A stretch of 5,146 bases of DNA from Anaerolineae bacterium (GTDB taxonomy: Bacteria > Chloroflexota > Anaerolineae > J102). The notes under the pieces are model-generated. The model was given only the letters and a program-made list of their open reading frames with translations, searched no databases and was not told where the DNA came from. This document shows, piece by piece, positions 4,762 through 5,146 of this stretch. Positions within the stretch are counted from its first letter, which is position 1. Each line of letters opens with the position of its first letter. Both the position numbers and the translations under genes were made by a program. The stretch spans positions 1 through 5,146 of the forward strand of contig WGCR01000036.1 of NCBI GenBank assembly GCA_015493675.1. Direction: 5' to 3'.

Positions 4762-5146
4762 ACTGAGCAATGTCAATGTCTTTCTGTGGACGGGGGAGGG
4801 CGGTCCCACACTGATCGACACCGGCTATCCCTGGACATTCAACAAATTGCTGGACGAACTCAAGGCCGCGGGCGTTCAGCCTGCAGATCTAAACCGCATC
4901 ATCATCACCCACGCCGATCTGGATCACATCGGCGGACTGAAAGGACTGATGACGGTCTCCGATGCAAAAATCGCCTGTCATACGGCAGAAGCCGCATTGA
5001 TCACCGGCAAAAGCCCGCTTCCGGTCCGACATTCTCTTTCGGGATGGCTGGCCGGATGGGGCAATCGCATCATCGAAGGCGTCTACAAGCCTTTTGTCGA
5101 TGAGGTGCAGGAGCTGATGCTGGATAAGGAAAAAACGCCCGAGGGG
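4727..5146 (+). CDS. Metallo-beta-lactamase-fold hydrolase (partial, cut by right edge)
   Basis: 140 codons are open to the window edge with no stop, so the C-terminal part is missing. The N-terminus follows the MBL-fold pattern: strand LSNVNVFLW (13-21), TLIDTGYP (28-35) with Asp31, and the metal-binding loop THADLDHIGG (61-70). That loop has His62, Asp64, Asp66 and His67, the HxDxDH variant of the usual HxHxDH motif, common in glyoxalase II-like MBL subfamilies. Later metal ligands lie beyond the edge. Family members include thioester and lactone hydrolases; the substrate cannot be told here. The ATG at 4727 has AAGGAG (4717-4722) only 4 nt upstream and overlaps the deoC end by 35 nt. A later start would cut into the first conserved strand, so this start and hence coupled translation with deoC are favoured. 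Confidence 0.85.
   Translation, partial: MEAVRPHLIRIELSNVNVFLWTGEGGPTLIDTGYPWTFNKLLDELKAAGVQPADLNRIIITHADLDHIGGLKGLMTVSDAKIACHTAEAALITGKSPLPVRHSLSGWLAGWGNRIIEGVYKPFVDEVQELMLDKEKTPEG

Noticed and set aside
4042..4821. 259-codon minus-strand ORF opposite deoC
   Set aside because: Antisense shadow of a highly conserved aldolase.

Overview
The window looks like chromosomal DNA of a Chloroflexota bacterium (Anaerolineae/Caldilineae-like). This is an inference from protein style. A lipoprotein has long Thr/Pro linkers of the TPTP/PTDTP kind, which are frequent in secreted proteins of that phylum. RpiB and DeoC carry unusual N-terminal extensions, and GTG is used as a start three times among the genes here. 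No rRNA, tRNA, CRISPR array or transposase gene is visible.

Layout. Positions 56-97 hold a Rho-independent terminator serving the leftward gene at 123-1487. That gene encodes a secreted lipoprotein with an SH3b domain and a TolB/PD40-type beta-propeller. A mostly featureless gap (1488-1826) separates it from a divergent small membrane protein of the YccF family (1827-2195). The next gap (2196-2585) holds a nested set of inverted repeats resembling a REP doublet or MITE, then a separate perfect-stem hairpin, then an extended -10 promoter. From that promoter four genes run rightward in a tight cluster: signal peptidase I (lepB, 2586-3263), an RpiB/LacA-LacB family sugar-phosphate isomerase (3260-3838), deoxyribose-phosphate aldolase (deoC, 3856-4761) and a metallo-beta-lactamase-fold hydrolase that runs off the right edge (4727 onward). 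The junctions are a 4-nt overlap, a 17-nt gap and a 35-nt overlap, so the four are probably one operon with translational coupling.

The most interesting signal is in the isomerase and the aldolase. Each has an extra N-terminal segment absent from the ordinary enzymes. It begins with a short amphipathic helix of the kind that targets cargo into bacterial microcompartments (BMCs), and the two helices share a pattern. RpiB plus DeoC is the hallmark pair of the sugar-phosphate-utilising (SPU) BMC class. DeoC splits 2-deoxyribose 5-phosphate into glyceraldehyde 3-phosphate and acetaldehyde, a volatile toxic aldehyde of the type BMCs confine. I infer that this is the edge of an SPU-type BMC locus. 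No shell protein, aldehyde dehydrogenase or phosphotransacylase is in the window, so the sequence beyond the right edge has to decide it. Two further oddities support specialisation. The isomerase lacks the usual catalytic Cys (Asp there), and the DeoC extension carries a four-cysteine cluster.
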